From: Paraglaciecola sp. MB-3u-78
GTDB lineage: Bacteria; Pseudomonadota; Gammaproteobacteria; Enterobacterales; Alteromonadaceae
Direction: 5' to 3'
Length of the DNA stretch: 64,000 bases
NCBI RefSeq assembly: GCF_002835935.1
Contig: NZ_PJCF01000003.1
Span: 372,001 to 436,000 of the forward strand
The translations under genes were made by a program, and so were the position numbers. The notes under the pieces are model-generated. The model made no database searches, was not told the DNA's origin, and saw only the letters and a list, made by a program, of their open reading frames with translations. Of this stretch, positions 52,998 to 62,548 are shown piece after piece. The stretch's first letter is position 1; each line of letters starts with the position of its first letter.

Positions 52998-54404
52998 TCA
53001 GAGACTCATGCCCAGCCACAGATAAGCCAGCACACTTATCACACCCACCAAGAGCGAGTAGGGGAGTTGAGTTTTTACATGATCTATATGATCCGATGCG
53101 GCACCAGTGGATGCCAAAATTGAGGTGTCCGACAAGGGGGAGCAGTGATCCCCAAATACGCCACCGCCAGCGGTGGCCCCCAGCGTTGCATAGACCAATG
53201 TCGACATCTCACCTCCGGAAAAACTGAAGGCCAGTGGCACGGATATAGGGATCATAATGGCGTAAGTACCCCATGAGCTGCCGGTGGAAAAGGCAACAAT
53301 GCCAGAAATAATAAACACCAGTACCGGTAAAACTGAGGGTGTTAGCCATGTCTCAGTCACCGAAACAATGTAATCCGCAGTATTCAGTGCAGCAGAAAGA
53401 TCGTTAAGGGCATAGGCAAAAGCTAGGATCACCACTGCTGGCATGATGCCCTTAATGCCCGACATCGCCGTCGAGGTGATCTCTTCCAGAGGAACACCTT
53501 GGATACGCATAATGATTGCCAAAGCAAAGACCGCCAACATAAAAGCCTCCAGAGGTTTAGCACTGGAGGTCAATATTACCGAAATCAAGGCGAAGCCAAT
53601 GACCAGAAACACCGGGAACACAAAATTCCAAAACAGGCTTGTGCGGATCCCCTCTATCGGCTTTATGCCTGTCAGCTCATCAGCCATAAGGGGCTGCCCG
53701 CCATCGCGCACCGGCTTGCCCTCTTCCATAGCACGACGTTCAGCGGTTTTCATCGGACCGAAATCCGGTATTGTGCCTGAAGCTATTAGACCCACCATAA
53801 TCACTGTGAGTATTGGGTAAATATTGAAAGGAATGGCGGCCATGAAAAACAGCATTCCATCACCTGCATCAGCAACCGGCCCCATGCCTATTGTGAGCCC
53901 AGCAACGAACACCGCCCAACCCGTAAAAGGCACCAGAATACTTATTGGGGCAGAAGTAGAGTCGCAAATATAGGCCAGCTTTTCTCGAGAGATTTTGTAG
54001 CGATCCGCTAGACCGCGCATGGTAGACCCCACAAACAGCGGGCTGAAATAATCACTGAAATACACAAACATCCCCATAAACCACGAGATTAACTGGACAC
54101 GCTTGCGATTCATCTTCCTGCGTTCAATAAATAGGGAGAAATTGGCTATTGCACCGGTGCGCTGAAAAAATGCCAGAAGTATGCCGATGAAAAACTCCAA
54201 CAATAAAATCCACGAAAAGCTCTCGGTACCTAGTGCTCCTACCAACAATTTGGGAAATCCCAGCAGACCCTCGCCTGCGACAAGAACGCCGACAAGGCAG
54301 GCTACTGCTAACGAGAACACGGTATTACGAGTGGTAAATGCCAATATAACCGCAACAGCAGCAGGCACTAAGGACAGAGGGCCAATATAGTCTGTAACTT
54401 CCAT
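52998..54404 (-). CDS. NhaC-type Na+/H+ antiporter family transporter
   Basis: 468 residues with about 11-12 membrane helices. FGDHCSPLSDTSILASTGA is the signature of the NhaC branch, and STSAPISILVPFTGWAVF and GSSWGTYAIMIPISVPLAF are further conserved pore blocks. It may exchange Na+/H+ or carry small organic anions or amino acids. Convergent with the lipid operon, with 113 bp between them. Codon third positions look more GC-rich than its neighbours, and degraded DNA follows on the upstream side, hints of transfer but not proof. Confidence 0.85.
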   Translation of the reverse strand: MEVTDYIGPLSLVPAAVAVILAFTTRNTVFSLAVACLVGVLVAGEGLLGFPKLLVGALGTESFSWILLLEFFIGILLAFFQRTGAIANFSLFIERRKMNRKRVQLISWFMGMFVYFSDYFSPLFVGSTMRGLADRYKISREKLAYICDSTSAPISILVPFTGWAVFVAGLTIGMGPVADAGDGMLFFMAAIPFNIYPILTVIMVGLIASGTIPDFGPMKTAERRAMEEGKPVRDGGQPLMADELTGIKPIEGIRTSLFWNFVFPVFLVIGFALISVILTSSAKPLEAFMLAVFALAIIMRIQGVPLEEITSTAMSGIKGIMPAVVILAFAYALNDLSAALNTADYIVSVTETWLTPSVLPVLVFIISGIVAFSTGSSWGTYAIMIPISVPLAFSFSGGEMSTLVYATLGATAGGGVFGDHCSPLSDTSILASTGAASDHIDHVKTQLPYSLLVGVISVLAYLWLGMSL

Positions 54405-55571
54405 AATCTATTCCATTTAAAACTGACGTGAAGGTAACAGTAATACCAGAGCATCCAACATAACATACCTGTTCATTACGGCAAATCTCCAATCTTAGAG
54501 TTACCGAATTGAGTGCTTATGAGGCGGTAAATTAATTAATTTTCTAAATGACGTTCTGATTTGGTTTGATACTCACTGGTATGCTGAGTTCGCAGATGTG
54601 ACTCGCCACCCTAATCGGAGGGTGGGGTTTTGAATCGTTATATTGACTTGTGTTGTTTGTCTTAAGCCCGTTTGAGTAAGACTCTTGCCGTGCCCATGCC
54701 TCGCAGTCGCTGATGTTTGGTATACCGTGTTGTGAAGCAAGCAACTTGACCTTTTTTTCTTTTTTACGACCATTTTTATCGACTCAATGGATGTTTTCCC
54801 CAGCATTTAAGCCAGGAACATTTGGGAACGGGAAATCCGACCTTGTGAATTATTCAAACAAAAGAGTCGACTATTTTCGGTAGAGCGAATGAACTTATTT
54901 ATCCTAAGTTCATGTCTTATTGGGATTAATTTACTTAACGTGTCCATATGACATCCACCACTCCCTTTATGGATAATAAATCGCTTTTACTATACTTAAT
55001 TAGTTCACCTTGATTGAGGTGCCATGGATAAAGGCCCGCATTATATAATAATTCCAATAAAGCCTCTGGCGCAATCTGGTGATTTCGCATGATATCCATC
55101 TAGAAAACCGAGACGAATAAAATAATGTCTATTAGATGAAGTTAACGAATCTGACATTATTGAAAAAGTGTTAGTTACTCATTCAATGTACCGCCCACTT
55201 TTGTGCGTGGGACCACACTCTATCAGGCTTAAAAAAGGGTTGTGTACATGAGAGAGTTTTGCCAAACACACCGAGACTTTTACTTGCAGGGTATAACCGT
55301 CGACACAATCAAGAGCCATAAAATCCTGAGATGCGAAGTGGCTTTGCACTTCCCGAATATAATTTTGATGCCCGCTATCATCGTTATCTAAAAGGGACCT
55401 AATCACACAGGATTGCAACAGCCAGACTTAGATTGAGTTTATATGTTGAGCAAATATCACTCCATTGCGTCGATGAAAATTGGAGTGAACTTGATGCTTA
55501 AATTCAAAGTGGGTCTGAATAAGTATGTTAATATGGGCACCTAAACAGTTAAATTTTTTTAGGACACACCG
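54405..55571. other. Degraded or non-coding region, no recognisable gene
   Basis: About 1.2 kb. Short frames on the minus strand give no match I recognise. A hairpin (CCACCCT / AGGGTGG) lies at 54606-54625. A 54-residue minus frame at 54935-55099 (QIAPEALLELLYNAGLYPWH) looks protein-like but has no known family. The 79-residue minus frame at 55179-55418 is also unassigned. The likeliest reading is remains of one or more lost genes. Confidence 0.45.
54935..55099 (-). other. Possible small or remnant ORF, 54 aa
   Basis: MDIMRNHQIAPEALLEL, LYNAGLYPWHLNQ and LLSIKGVVDVIWTR have a natural amino-acid composition and heptad-like hydrophobics, unlike random frames nearby. No family recognised. Could be the end of a decayed gene whose start lay at 55.1-55.4 kb. 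Confidence 0.25.
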
Positions 55572-56375
55572 ATGAATAAGTTATACCGTTTATCTGTCAC
55601 TATTATTACTTTAAATGAAGCTGACCGAATTGAACGTTGTTTAGAATCTGTTAAAGATCTTGCCGATGAAATTATTGTGTTTGATTGTGGCAGTACTGAT
55701 GCCACTTTGGATATTGTTCGTCAATATACAGATAAAATATGGCAGACTGACTGGCCTGGATACGGTGTGCAAAAACAAAGGGCGCTCGCACAGGCTCAGT
55801 ATGACTGGGTGTTAGCTATCGACGCCGATGAAGCACTTGACCCAGAGCTGCAAGAAAGCGTACGAAAACTTTTGTATGAACCCAGAGGCAACAAAGTCGC
55901 CATCAAAATGCCTTGGGCCGTGACTATTTACAATAAACGCTTGGATCACGGTCGTAGTGCGCGCTCGCCACTTCGCATGGTTTGGCGTGAAGGTGCTTCG
56001 TTCACAGATGACGCTGTGCATGAAAAGATAGTTCATGGGGCTGGTGAAACGGTCACTTTAAAAGGCCGCTTACTCCACTTTACACACCGTAATTATGGTC
56101 ATGCTAACGATAAAAACACGAAATATGCTTGGTTAGGCAGCCAAAAGTATTTTGCCAAGGGTAAACGTTGCCACAGTTTATTCAGTGCTTTACTTCGAGG
56201 TTTTTGGACCTTTAATTTAGTTTATTTTATTCGGGGTGGTGTTCTTGATGGCTCAGTTGGATTTTTGATTGCCATGAATTATGCACAAAATAGTTACAAC
56301 AAGTATGCCGGATTGTGGACTCTAACACGCATGGAAAAGCTCGATAATAAATCTAAGAAGGCAGAGAGTACTTAG
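55572..56375 (+). CDS. Family 2 glycosyltransferase, WaaE/KdtX-like
   Basis: 267 residues. GT-A fold of family 2: VTIITLNEADRIERCLESVK, EIIVFDCGSTDATLDIV, and the metal-binding DxD in LAIDADEALDP. Conserved later blocks (AVHEKIVHG, LLHFTHRNYGH) and a membrane-associated C-terminal helix (GFWTFNLVYFIRGGVLDGSV) are typical of the WaaE/KdtX group, which adds a glucose to the LPS inner core on the cytoplasmic face. RBS TAGGACAC before the ATG. No kdtA/coaD neighbours are seen, so the precise acceptor is open. Confidence 0.85.
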   Translation: MNKLYRLSVTIITLNEADRIERCLESVKDLADEIIVFDCGSTDATLDIVRQYTDKIWQTDWPGYGVQKQRALAQAQYDWVLAIDADEALDPELQESVRKLLYEPRGNKVAIKMPWAVTIYNKRLDHGRSARSPLRMVWREGASFTDDAVHEKIVHGAGETVTLKGRLLHFTHRNYGHANDKNTKYAWLGSQKYFAKGKRCHSLFSALLRGFWTFNLVYFIRGGVLDGSVGFLIAMNYAQNSYNKYAGLWTLTRMEKLDNKSKKAEST

Positions 56376-57036
56376 TTTTTATTCCTAATCTCACACTATT
56401 ATTTTAAGTTGGGTGTCATCCTTAGATTTTTTTGGGGTTTGGCATCACGTCGATTTAAGAAACAAGCTTAAATAATTCGTTTTAGTGTCTACACCTAATA
56501 TGAACGACAGTATGCCTAAAATACCCCTTAAGCCAGCCATAACAATAATCAAGAAGCATCTTCCAATTTGATGCTTTTTTTGCTTATCAAGCTGCGTTAA
56601 TCGACGTATGTGGTTGTGTAATGTCTGTGTTGAAGCGTTTAATTTCCCCTTGCCAAACGGTAGCCTAAGAAATTTATTAAACATTTTTAGTGGAGCTGCT
56701 ATCAGTAAGCATATCAATTGCCAGCGATCTTCCTTAAGTTGCCACTTCGGGGGCTTGTTTGACCTTGACCGTTTGATTACAGCAAGGTGCTGAATGTCTG
56801 CTTTTGGAGAAAACTTATTTTAGATGCTTCACACAAGGTGATTTTTGCTTTTAGAATCGTGCTTTTTATTGCCATCTGAGTCAGCCAAATATTTTTATAT
56901 ACACTGAGTATAGAAGCGCTTAAGGTTGTGTAAACGAGTCACTAAATACAGTTAATAAACTATTATATTTACTGCATAGTGCAGTTCACTTTAGTCTCTA
57001 AACCATTGTTAGACATTGATCAGTCTGGAGTATTTA
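56376..57036. other. Non-coding gap with a terminator
   Basis: About 660 bp; apart from the hairpin at 56554-56582 I see no supported gene. A minus-strand frame of 90 residues (56445-56717) runs through that hairpin and has no known match, so it is left out. Confidence 0.5.
56554..56582 (+). terminator. Rho-independent terminator
   Basis: AAGCATC pairs with GATGCTT across a 9-nt loop and is followed by a run of six more T. It probably ends the glycosyltransferase transcript, 180 bp downstream of its stop. Confidence 0.7.
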
Positions 57037-57624
57037 ATGTTGAAATTATACGGTTCTACTACTTCTCCCTATGTACGCCGTTTGCGTATATGGTTGGCGA
57101 ATACTGAACATGAATTTGTCAATCTGCAGATCTTTTCGGAACAAGACAGGCAGGTGCTTGCGGCCAAAAATCCTACTATGAAAATACCCATGTTAGAGGA
57201 TAGCTCTGATGACACTACGAAGGTCATTTTTGATTCGAGGATCATCTATCGTTATTTAACCGATAAGTTTGATGATCCGTTACTGAACTGGGAGCAAGAA
57301 AACCAACTAACCCTAATTGATGCAGCTAACGACTCTTTGGTGCAAATGTTTATTTTGACTAATTCAGATATTCAGCCTGACGAAGATAAGCTATTTTTTA
57401 AGCTGCAAAAAGAGCGAGTCAACGGGGTATTAGTGCACTTAAATGAAATGGTGGCGAGCCAACAGTTCACCAGTTGGAACTACCCTGCGGTATGTTTGTA
57501 TTGTTTAATTGATTGGATCGAGTTTAGGAATTTGCATAATATGCAGGGCTTAACCGACTTGTTGGCATTCCACGATGACAATGCCCAACGCATTGAAGTG
57601 ACCGCCACCGACCCCCGCAAATAA
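57037..57624 (+). CDS. Glutathione S-transferase family protein
   Basis: 195 residues. MLKLYGSTTSPYVRRLRIWL opens the thioredoxin-like N-terminal domain, with the catalytic-region Ser/Thr-Ser-Pro-Tyr; NPTMKIPMLED and FDSRIIYRYLTDKF (the 'cis-Pro' and Ser-glutathione-binding blocks) follow, then the all-helical C-terminal domain. I choose the start at 57037, with GGAG nine bases upstream, over the in-frame ATG at 57016. Cytosolic conjugation or reduction role, substrate unknown. Forms a pair with the DUF1244 gene 14 bp downstream. Confidence 0.85.
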   Translation: MLKLYGSTTSPYVRRLRIWLANTEHEFVNLQIFSEQDRQVLAAKNPTMKIPMLEDSSDDTTKVIFDSRIIYRYLTDKFDDPLLNWEQENQLTLIDAANDSLVQMFILTNSDIQPDEDKLFFKLQKERVNGVLVHLNEMVASQQFTSWNYPAVCLYCLIDWIEFRNLHNMQGLTDLLAFHDDNAQRIEVTATDPRK

Positions 57625-57638
57625 ACAGGTAATCCCAA

Positions 57639-57932
57639 ATGAACGAATCACAAAAAACCGCCGCCGAAGCCGCTGCTTTTAGACGCTTACTCAAACACTT
57701 AGATGAAAACAAAGACGTACAAAATATTGATCTGATGATATTAGCCGACTTTTGCCGTAACTGTTTATCAAAATGGTATATGGCAGGGGCCCAAGAGCAA
57801 GGCGTTGAGATAAATTACGACCAAGCCAGAGAAGCGGTCTACGGTATGCCTTATAGTGAATGGAAGGCTAACCATCAACAACCTGCAACACCAGAGCAGT
57901 CCGCTGCTTTTGAGGCGCGACAATCGCTTTAA
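57639..57932 (+). CDS. DUF1244 family protein
   Basis: 97 residues. ILADFCRNCLSKWYMAGAQE, REAVYGMPYSEWKANH and the conserved C-x2-C pair (FCRNCL) define DUF1244, a small family of unknown function common in proteobacteria. It follows the GST by 14 bp and is likely in the same transcript. Confidence 0.88.
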   Translation: MNESQKTAAEAAAFRRLLKHLDENKDVQNIDLMILADFCRNCLSKWYMAGAQEQGVEINYDQAREAVYGMPYSEWKANHQQPATPEQSAAFEARQSL

Positions 57933-58037
57933 ACATAGCGCCTAGTCACATTGATAGCTAAAGAAATATTGTGAAACAGTGATGCTAAGCTGGAACCCTC
58001 CGGTTTAGGATTGGCTATATTGGCCAGTGAATGAGAT

Positions 58038-58574
58038 GTGATTAAGCTAAAAATATCAGATCAAACCGATCCTATTGTGGCAGCAAAAGCCGTGTCGGAT
58101 TTATTCAAGTTGCGCCATGGGGAGGCTGATGATTATCAGCTGGTTATCCTTACCGCTTTGTTAGCTTAACAAAAACAAATTCAGCAAATCTTTAACATCG
58201 TTGTGGCCTGTGTAGCAGGTATTTCGTTGTTGGTGGGCGGCATCGGGATCATGAACATCATGTTAGCCAACGTACTTGAACGAACCAAAGAAATTGGCTT
58301 ACTTCGCGCTGTCGGTGCAACTCAATAAAATATCAAAATGCAGTTTATCGCTGAAAGTTTCACTATTTCAGTATTAGGTGGGCTGTTAGGCATAGCATTT
58401 GGTCTTATCTTATCCGAAGTCATCGGCTTTTATTCTGGTTGGGCGGTAAGTTGGTCAATCACCGCCATTTTACTATCTTTGAGCATTTGTAAGGCGGTAG
58501 GCATTGGTTTTGGTGTGTATCCGGCTATCAAAGCCTCGCAACTGAATCCTATTGATGCTTTACACAGTGATTGA
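58038..58574 (+). pseudogene. MacB-type ABC transporter permease remnant (two in-frame stops)
   Basis: One frame runs from 58038 to 58574. It reads DDYQLVILTALLA-stop-QKQI, then [45 protein letters not shown]-stop-NIKMQF and GVYPAIKASQLNPIDALHSD. These are the last third of an FtsX/MacB permease, with the characteristic [10 protein letters not shown] and ER..EIGLR.A.GA. TAA stops are at 58167-58169 and 58326-58328. The N-terminus and ATPase part are missing, so it is dead. The tail after the second stop (58338-58574) could open as a 78-residue frame, but not as a functional permease. Confidence 0.88.
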
Positions 58575-58710
58575 TATACGGAATGGTATAAATCCAGAAC
58601 CGTTTGTTTGTACAATTTAGAAATGACCTTTGTGGTACAAAAACGTACAGTAAGAGCCTAAGTTAGCCCGTGAATTTGACTTTATAGGTCCATCATAAAA
58701 GGGAATCCGA

Positions 58711-61700
58711 ATGATTAAGTTTGTACCATGGTTACTGGTTGTGGCCAGCATGTTTATATTGCCTAGGTCTATTGCTCAGCAAACCCGCTTGTTAAGACAA
58801 CCGAGTATCAGCGATAGCCATTTAGCGTTTGTTTATGCAGGTGATATATGGATAACCGACTTGTTGGGGCAAAATAGCAAAAGGTTGACCAGTACCGCTG
58901 CAATAGAAAGCAACCCACACTTTTCTCCTGATGGGCAACGTTTAGCTTTTTCATCTAATCGTTCCGGTACTAACTCGGTTTATGTTATGCCCAGTAGCGG
59001 CGGTCAGGCCAATAGATTGTCATGGCATGCCGCCAGTGGCAGTGTGCGTGGATGGACACCCGATGGTCAACGAGTACTCTTTGCTTCCGGTCGTGACACT
59101 GCGCCTAGGCCTATTAATCGTTTGTGGACCATCTCTGTTGATGGTGGACCGGCTGAGTTAGTACTCCATCAATGGGCATATAATGGTGCGTACTCCGGGG
59201 ATGGCAAACACATGGTCATCGACCGTATGTCTCGTTGGGATGGTGAATGGCGTAACTATCGAGGTGGACAAAATACACCTTTAGTGGTGGTTGATTTGGC
59301 CAGCCTCGAAGAAACCATGATCAACAGTGATTCCACCATCGATATTGAGCCTGTTTGGGTCGATGACACGGTTTACTTTTTGTCAGACCGAGATTGGGTA
59401 TCTAATATTTGGTCATATTCTGTGAAACGAAAAAAACTTAAACAAATCACAGAATTCAAAAATGCTGATATCAAACAATTAGCCACCAATGGTAAACAGT
59501 TAGTATTTGAACAAAATGGTGATTTGTTTACCTTTGATTTAGCCAGTGAAGAACTTCAAAAACTATCCATTGCAGTGACCGGTGATTTTCCTTGGGCTGA
59601 AACCCAATGGCAAGATGTGGGAGAAAAGGCAGACTCAGCTTCGTTATCACCTACAGGAAAACGCGCCATCATGGCCTCCCGTGGTGAGATTTTCACAGTT
59701 CCGATTGAACATGGCAGCGTGCGTAACCTCACGCAAACTTCTGATGCTGCAGACCGAGCGCCCATTTGGTCACCTAAGGGTGATCAAATTGCTTGGTTTT
59801 CTGACAAAGGTGAACAAGGTTATCAGCTGTTGTTGAAGTCTCAAGACGGTTTGTCTGAACTACAAGCGATAGCAATAGGCGAGTCAAAAATGGCCTGGGA
59901 ACCCACATGGTCTCCCGATGGCAAGTACATCGCATTTGTAGATGATGATGTGCGTATACGTTTGTTAGAATTAGCGACTAAAAACATCATCACCGTTGAT
60001 ACGGGTGGAAACAATTTAGAGCGTGGTCGCAATGATTTGGCCTGGGCACCAGACTCTAATGCTTTAGCTTATGTGAAAACTGCTGATAATGGCTTTCAGC
60101 AAATCAAAATATATTCTGTCAATTCTCAAGACACGCACTTTTTGACCAATAAATTTGCTAACTCGATGTCACCGGCATGGGATCAAAATAGCAAATATTT
60201 GTATTTCTTAGCCAGCACCGATTATGGCTTGAATAGCGGCTGGGCCAATACCAGCTCAATGGCAGCTGATTCGGAGTATGCCCCATATATTGTGAGCTTA
60301 TTAGCAGATGAAACCTCACCATTTGCCCCACGCAGTGATGAAGAAGGCACCGAAGAAGATGAACCTAAAAATGACGATGAGAAAGATTCAGAAGTAGCAG
60401 ATGAAACCCAAGACAAAGACGCAAAGGCGACAGAAAAAGAAACGGTCGAAGCAATCAAAATAGACTTCAAAGAAATTGAAAGGCGTATCTTACCTCTGCC
60501 TATGCCAGCAGGAGAGTATGCTTTTACTCTGACCGCGCCACAAGGAACGGTGTTTTTTGCCAAAAGGCAATGTGAAAACAGGGATCTAGCATTGCTTAAG
60601 TTCGACTTGAAATCACGAAAAGCTGAATCTTTTATGGAAGGTATTCAGTTAGCGAGTATTTCAGCCGATCATAAAAAATTGTTAGTCAAAAAAGGCCCTA
60701 AATGGTTTGTGGTGGATGCTGATAAATCCACCGCTAAAACCGACAAACCTTTAGAGACCAAATTGATGATGAACCTTAACCGTCAACAAGAATGGCGACA
60801 AATTTTTGTAGAGGCATGGCGTTATCAGCGAGATTATTTTTACGATAAAAATATGCACGGACGTGATTGGGATGAGGTGTTTGGTCGCTACGAATCCTTA
60901 GTGAAACATATAAAACATCGCGCTGATTTAACCTATTTATTGGATATGGTGAACGGTGAATTGTCTGTAGGCCACAGTTTTGTGTTTGGCGGCGATTATC
61001 CAAAAACACCAAAGGCCAGTGCCGCTTTACTCGGAGCAGATTTAATCGTCAAAGAAGGGCGCTGGCAGCTCGACCGAATATTTACCGCCGAAAGTTGGAA
61101 TCCTAAATTAAAAGGCCCATTAGATCAGCCGGGTTTAAAGCTAGCCCAAGGGCAATATTTGGTTGGCGTAAATGGTAAAGAATTGACTAGCGCAGATAAT
61201 CCTTATAAATTTCTGGACGGAACAGTCGATCAGCAAACGGTATTGCATATTAACGATAAGCCCAGCTTTAGCGAAGCGTGGCAAATTACAGTGAAACCAA
61301 CGGGTAACGAAACAGCATTAAGGCAACGAGCTTGGGTAGAAGACAATCGCAGATTGGTCGATAAGTTATCTGATGGCAAGTTAGCTTATGTGTGGGTACC
61401 CAATACGAGTTCGCCAGGGTTTGTTTCATTTAATCGGTATTTCTTTGCCCAGCAAGATAAATTAGGTGCGGTAATTGATGAACGCTTTAATGGTGGTGGT
61501 TTGTTGGATGATTACATGGTCGATTTAATGAACCGAAAACTTCGTGCTGCGCTGACTAATGAAGTACCTAACGGCAAACCCTTGTTGTTGCCTGCGGGGA
61601 TTAAAGGGCCAAAAGTGTTACTTATTAATGAGCTCGCTGGCTCTGGTGGTGATTATTTTCCTTGGGCGTTTCGTCAACAAAAAGTAGGCAAGCTAATTGG

Positions 61701-61992
61701 CGCTCGTACCTGGGGTGGGCTGGTGAAATCATCGGTGCATTATGCGCTCGTAGACGGTGGAGCCCTCACTGCCCCAGATAACGCGGTGTTTGACCCAGTG
61801 AACAACAAGTGGGTGGGTGAAAATATCGGTATTGCCCCAGATATTGAGGTATATCAGGATGCTCAATCGTTGGCAAAAGGTGATGATCCACAATTGCTCA
61901 CAGGGGTGAAAGAATTGATGAAACAGTTAAAACAGATTGAAACTAAACAGGTAACACCACCTAAATATTCAACGCCGGCTATTCAAAATTAA
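58711..61992 (+). CDS. Tricorn-like S41 family protease, secreted
   Basis: 1,093 residues. A signal peptide (WLLVVASMFILPRSIAQ) leads to the periplasm. Two beta-propeller sets follow: WD40-like PD40 repeats such as SNPHFSPDGQRLAFSSNRSG and WEPTWSPDGKYIAFVDDDV. An acidic low-complexity linker (about 540-590, many D/E/K) precedes a tricorn-type C1 helical region, a PDZ domain (about 770-860), and the S41 protease core. The core has VIDERFNGGGLLDDYMVD and nucleophile Ser978 in LAGSGGDYFPW, then GARTWGGLVKSS. Related tricorn enzymes degrade peptides to short products. RBS-like AAAAGGGAA before the ATG. Confidence 0.9.
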   Translation: MIKFVPWLLVVASMFILPRSIAQQTRLLRQPSISDSHLAFVYAGDIWITDLLGQNSKRLTSTAAIESNPHFSPDGQRLAFSSNRSGTNSVYVMPSSGGQANRLSWHAASGSVRGWTPDGQRVLFASGRDTAPRPINRLWTISVDGGPAELVLHQWAYNGAYSGDGKHMVIDRMSRWDGEWRNYRGGQNTPLVVVDLASLEETMINSDSTIDIEPVWVDDTVYFLSDRDWVSNIWSYSVKRKKLKQITEFKNADIKQLATNGKQLVFEQNGDLFTFDLASEELQKLSIAVTGDFPWAETQWQDVGEKADSASLSPTGKRAIMASRGEIFTVPIEHGSVRNLTQTSDAADRAPIWSPKGDQIAWFSDKGEQGYQLLLKSQDGLSELQAIAIGESKMAWEPTWSPDGKYIAFVDDDVRIRLLELATKNIITVDTGGNNLERGRNDLAWAPDSNALAYVKTADNGFQQIKIYSVNSQDTHFLTNKFANSMSPAWDQNSKYLYFLASTDYGLNSGWANTSSMAADSEYAPYIVSLLADETSPFAPRSDEEGTEEDEPKNDDEKDSEVADETQDKDAKATEKETVEAIKIDFKEIERRILPLPMPAGEYAFTLTAPQGTVFFAKRQCENRDLALLKFDLKSRKAESFMEGIQLASISADHKKLLVKKGPKWFVVDADKSTAKTDKPLETKLMMNLNRQQEWRQIFVEAWRYQRDYFYDKNMHGRDWDEVFGRYESLVKHIKHRADLTYLLDMVNGELSVGHSFVFGGDYPKTPKASAALLGADLIVKEGRWQLDRIFTAESWNPKLKGPLDQPGLKLAQGQYLVGVNGKELTSADNPYKFLDGTVDQQTVLHINDKPSFSEAWQITVKPTGNETALRQRAWVEDNRRLVDKLSDGKLAYVWVPNTSSPGFVSFNRYFFAQQDKLGAVIDERFNGGGLLDDYMVDLMNRKLRAALTNEVPNGKPLLLPAGIKGPKVLLINELAGSGGDYFPWAFRQQKVGKLIGARTWGGLVKSSVHYALVDGGALTAPDNAVFDPVNNKWVGENIGIAPDIEVYQDAQSLAKGDDPQLLTGVKELMKQLKQIETKQVTPPKYSTPAIQN

Positions 61993-62079
61993 ACAAATGA
62001 GTGCTTAGCAGCGTAGAAAAATAATCAGGCAGATTCAGAACATCGATTTGCCCAACCAACAAGTTAAGCGGAGAGTGTG

Positions 62080-62547
62080 ATGAGTCAAAGTATTAAGATT
62101 AACGATAAGAGTTATCCTATCGATGTAGAGGGTGACATGCCCTTGTTGTGGTTTTTACGGGATAAACTCGAGCTAACAGGCACCAAATATGGTTGTGGTA
62201 TGGGAATATGTGGTGCCTGTACCGTCCATTTAGATGGACAAGCCGTGCGCTCTTGTGTGATGCCCGTTTCTTCTGTGGCAGGTAAAAGTATCACTACTAT
62301 TGAGGGATTGTCTGCAACGGGTGATCATCCACTGCAAAAAGCATGGTTAACCAATAAAGTGCCACAATGTGGTTATTGTCAGTCTGGACAAATCATGAAT
62401 GCTGCTAGCTTTTTAGCCACCAATAAAACCCCTAGTAGCGACGATATCGACAATGCTATGCAAGGGAATATCTGCCGCTGCGGTACGTATCAACGGATCA
62501 AACAAGCGGTGTCCGATGCTGCTGACGAAATGTACAAGGAGGCTTAA
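62080..62547 (+). CDS. iorA: Isoquinoline 1-oxidoreductase-type 2Fe-2S subunit
   Basis: 155 residues, the small electron-transfer subunit of a xanthine-oxidase-family molybdoenzyme. The plant-type ferredoxin cluster is bound by [15 protein letters not shown] with a later Cys (RSCVMP). The second cluster is bound by QCGYCQSGQ and [13 protein letters not shown] at 62080 is preferred over the GTG three bases before, given GCGGAGAG upstream. It is followed without a gap by the large subunit. The name IorA reflects closeness to isoquinoline oxidoreductases; aldehydes are equally possible substrates. Confidence 0.88.
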   Translation: MSQSIKINDKSYPIDVEGDMPLLWFLRDKLELTGTKYGCGMGICGACTVHLDGQAVRSCVMPVSSVAGKSITTIEGLSATGDHPLQKAWLTNKVPQCGYCQSGQIMNAASFLATNKTPSSDDIDNAMQGNICRCGTYQRIKQAVSDAADEMYKEA

Positions 62548-62548
62548 C

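Noticed and set aside
54544-54806. Two overlapping minus-strand ORFs of 66-77 aa
   Set aside because: Composition is untypical, frames conflict, and no motif is recognised; treated as degraded DNA.
56445-56717. 90-aa minus-strand ORF with a hydrophobic stretch
   Set aside because: No family recognised, and it runs through a good plus-strand terminator whose hairpin explains part of its sequence.
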